From a bacterium (lineage in GTDB: Bacteria; Chloroflexota; Dehalococcoidia; Tepidiformales; Tepidiformaceae), in contig CAMAUF010000015.1 in the NCBI GenBank assembly GCA_945861295.1, positions 1-14,228 of the forward strand: DNA of 14,228 bases, written 5' to 3'. Shown here one piece after another: positions 12,414-14,228 of this stretch. Each line of letters starts with the position of its first letter. The first letter of the stretch is position 1. A program made the translations under genes and the position numbers. Below the pieces are notes generated by a model, which did not search any database, was not told where the DNA came from, and saw nothing but the letters and a program-made list of their open reading frames with translations.

Positions 12414-14228
12414 ATGGCTTCGGGCTCGGCGAACCGTTGGCGACTGACGATGGTCCTCGCGCTCGCCCTGTGCCCCTTGCTGGCGACGCTGAGGCCTAGC
12501 CCTTCCTCCGCCGCCGACCCGATTCTTACGCGTCGCGCGACGGTCGCTCTCGTCAGTCATGACCCCAAGCCGGCGGCGCCGGTCGTACCGCCAGGACCCG
12601 CGGCCCCGGCTGGCACGACGTTCGTCCTCAACGAGGTCCGCTTCAGTGCCGCGCCCGGGGCGGCGGCATTCGTCGAGCTTCGCAATACCGGCCCGGCCAC
12701 GGTCTCGCCTTCGGGACTGGTCCTGGCCTCGGGCGGCGCGTCGTACGTCCTACCCCCGGGCATCCCCGGGGCCGCCCCTGGGGGCTTGGTGGTCGTGCTT
12801 TTCGACGGGGGTGGGCCAACGAGCGGCGCGACCTTCCACGCGCCGCTGACGTCCCTCCCGGGGGCGGGTTCGCTGGCCTTGCTCGCGGGCGGCGCGAGGT
12901 TGGACGCCGTGGACTGGGGAGATGGTTCGCTGGCGCCGGGCGGCGCGATCCAGGAACCGGCGGCCGGGTCGGTCGCGGCCCGCGTGCCGGCCGGAGGCGC
13001 CTCGGGCACGCCCTGGGCGCTCCTCGGACCGGCCCAAGCGACGCCAGGCGCGCCCAATCCGGTCCCGGCCGTGAGCGCCTTCGCCAGCCCGGACGGCGCC
13101 GTCTTTAGCAGTTCGACGCCGAAGCTCTCGTGGTACAGCGTCCCGGGGGCGACGCGCTACCGCGTCGAGCTGTCCGCCAGCCGAACCTTCGCCGCGCTCC
13201 TGGCGGACAGGACAGTGTCGGCCACGCGGCCGGGCGCGCTCACGCCGGAGAACTTGGCCGTCGGGCCTCTCTCCCCGGGCCTGTATTACTGGCGGGTGAC
13301 GGCTCTTTACCCTTCGGGCGCGTCGGCCGTCTCCGCGAGCCAGCGCGTGGGCGTGCGTGGCGGCGTTACGGCCGCCGCTGTCACGGCCGAAAAGCGCCTC
13401 CCCGTCCCGCGGCTGAACCAACGCAAAGACACCGCCATGTTGCAGCTCGAAAACCCGGCGGAAGACGGGCCCCTCGCCTGGGACAAGCCCGATGCCGACA
13501 TGCCGACGCGGCCGTACTGCGTCTACGCGGGGGTGGCCATGCTCAACCGCTACTACGGCGGCGACTGGAGCGTCGACTACGCCCACTACGTCACGCTGAA
13601 GGACCAGGCGCCGGGCCCGGAACTCGACCTCCAAGAGCGCGGAGCGACGATCTACGAGGAGCGTGCCGCCATCCGTGAGGCGCTCGGCGTCGACCCGGGT
13701 CCACCCACGGTGATCGAGACGGCCGCTGACCTTCAAGCCTTCCACGCGAAAATCAGGGCTGAGATCGATGCCGGCCGGCCGCTCGCCGCGCGGTGGCCGG
13801 CACATGCCGTGCTCATCATCGGCTATGCCGACCAGGACGAGTTCGGAAACTTCTCGATCGTCGTCCAGGACGGAAACGGCCCGGCCTGGGCGCGGAGCGA
13901 GTTCCCAGAGGCGTCGCTCAGCTGGCTCGCGTACTTGACCATCCCGGCGGGCGGCCAGGGAGCGGACCAGGGCAAGGTAACCGCGGACAGCGACGGCGAC
14001 GGCGTCGTCGACTTTGACGAGTCCGACCGGTTCCATACCAACGTCGCCGCCAAAGACTCGGACCACGACAAACTCAACGACAAGCAGGACATCCGCGCCT
14101 CCATCTGGGACGAACGCCACGGCTCTGCTCGGGGAGGGCCCGGCCGCGACTTCGACGGCGACGGCCTGCCCATGGAGCGAGACCCGGACGCCGACGGCGG
14201 CGGATGCTTCGACGGCATGGAGGACGTG
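12414..14228 (+). CDS. Secreted multidomain protein: lamin tail, FN3-like, C39-like peptidase and calcium repeats (runs off window)
   Basis: 605 codons are visible and the frame is open at the window edge, so the C-terminus is missing. Order: signal peptide (1-33, cleavage probably near PSSAAD), a Pro/Ala linker, a lamin-tail domain (about 68-215; VLNEVRFSAAPGAAAFVELRN, split at 71-91, is its first strand pair), an FN3-like sandwich (225-313; LSWYSVPGATRYRVEL and YYWRVTALYP), a papain-like C39-type domain (about 328-512) with C369 in RPYCVYAGVAMLNRYYGG, H464 in AHAVLIIGYAD and D486 in VVQDGNG, then Asp-rich calcium repeats (DSDGDGVVDFDESD, 525-538; DFDGDGLPMERDPDADG, 579-595). The triad is complete, so peptidase activity is plausible. 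GGAAGG (12401-12406) supports the ATG. Likely acts outside the cell; substrate unknown. Confidence 0.88.
   Translation, partial: MASGSANRWRLTMVLALALCPLLATLRPSPSSAADPILTRRATVALVSHDPKPAAPVVPPGPAAPAGTTFVLNEVRFSAAPGAAAFVELRNTGPATVSPSGLVLASGGASYVLPPGIPGAAPGGLVVVLFDGGGPTSGATFHAPLTSLPGAGSLALLAGGARLDAVDWGDGSLAPGGAIQEPAAGSVAARVPAGGASGTPWALLGPAQATPGAPNPVPAVSAFASPDGAVFSSSTPKLSWYSVPGATRYRVELSASRTFAALLADRTVSATRPGALTPENLAVGPLSPGLYYWRVTALYPSGASAVSASQRVGVRGGVTAAAVTAEKRLPVPRLNQRKDTAMLQLENPAEDGPLAWDKPDADMPTRPYCVYAGVAMLNRYYGGDWSVDYAHYVTLKDQAPGPELDLQERGATIYEERAAIREALGVDPGPPTVIETAADLQAFHAKIRAEIDAGRPLAARWPAHAVLIIGYADQDEFGNFSIVVQDGNGPAWARSEFPEASLSWLAYLTIPAGGQGADQGKVTADSDGDGVVDFDESDRFHTNVAAKDSDHDKLNDKQDIRASIWDERHGSARGGPGRDFDGDGLPMERDPDADGGGCFDGMEDV

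Noticed and set aside
12750..14120. 456-codon minus-strand open frame
   Set aside because: Antisense to the secreted multidomain protein, whose domains are clear; the minus translation is low-complexity with no motif.

Overview
The window is high-GC bacterial chromosome with densely packed genes, strong wobble GC bias and no phage, IS, CRISPR, tRNA or rRNA signature. A fused FO synthase (FbiC), an LLM-type F420-dependent oxidoreductase, lipoproteins with CGGDDD-type linkers, a secreted lamin-tail/C39/calcium-repeat protein and apparently leaderless promoters together fit a Chloroflexota (Dehalococcoidia/Thermomicrobia-like) genome best. An actinobacterium is the main alternative. This assignment is inference from gene content, not a match.

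Layout. 1-176: no gene, one small stem-loop. 177-3103 (minus): fbiC followed by a GNAT acetyltransferase whose GTG start overlaps the fbiC stop. 3104-3224: divergent control region with an inverted repeat. 3225-4388 (plus): an HxlR/DUF24 regulator, then a VapB/VapC-like pair whose PIN toxin carries an inserted zinc ribbon. 4439-6628 (plus): an LLM-class flavin/F420 oxidoreductase and an acyl-CoA dehydrogenase-like protein, closed by a clear intrinsic terminator. 6800-8425 (plus): three tandem paralogous lipoproteins of unrecognised function. 8436-12274 (minus): a tight run read in the order SirB1/transglutaminase-like, Crp/Fnr regulator, GDPD-like protein, HemW and FmdB-like zinc ribbon; the first four genes overlap or abut. 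12414-14228 (plus): a large secreted multidomain protein that runs off the window end.

How the genes may work together. FbiC makes the deazaflavin chromophore of F420, and the LLM oxidoreductase nearby is a plausible user of that cofactor. The HxlR regulator is divergent from fbiC and shares with it an operator-like palindrome, so control of fbiC by HxlR is a reasonable hypothesis. The minus-strand run places a heme chaperone under the same transcript as a Crp/Fnr regulator. The lipoprotein triplet and the secreted protein are envelope or extracellular functions.

Most of the window is ordinary housekeeping or accessory content. The least explained parts are the three-lipoprotein array (exactly conserved cysteine spacing), the zinc-ribbon PIN toxin, the His/Gly-tailed FmdB protein, the GDPD with an altered HRG motif, and two genes whose -10 boxes sit exactly 6 nt before the start codon.
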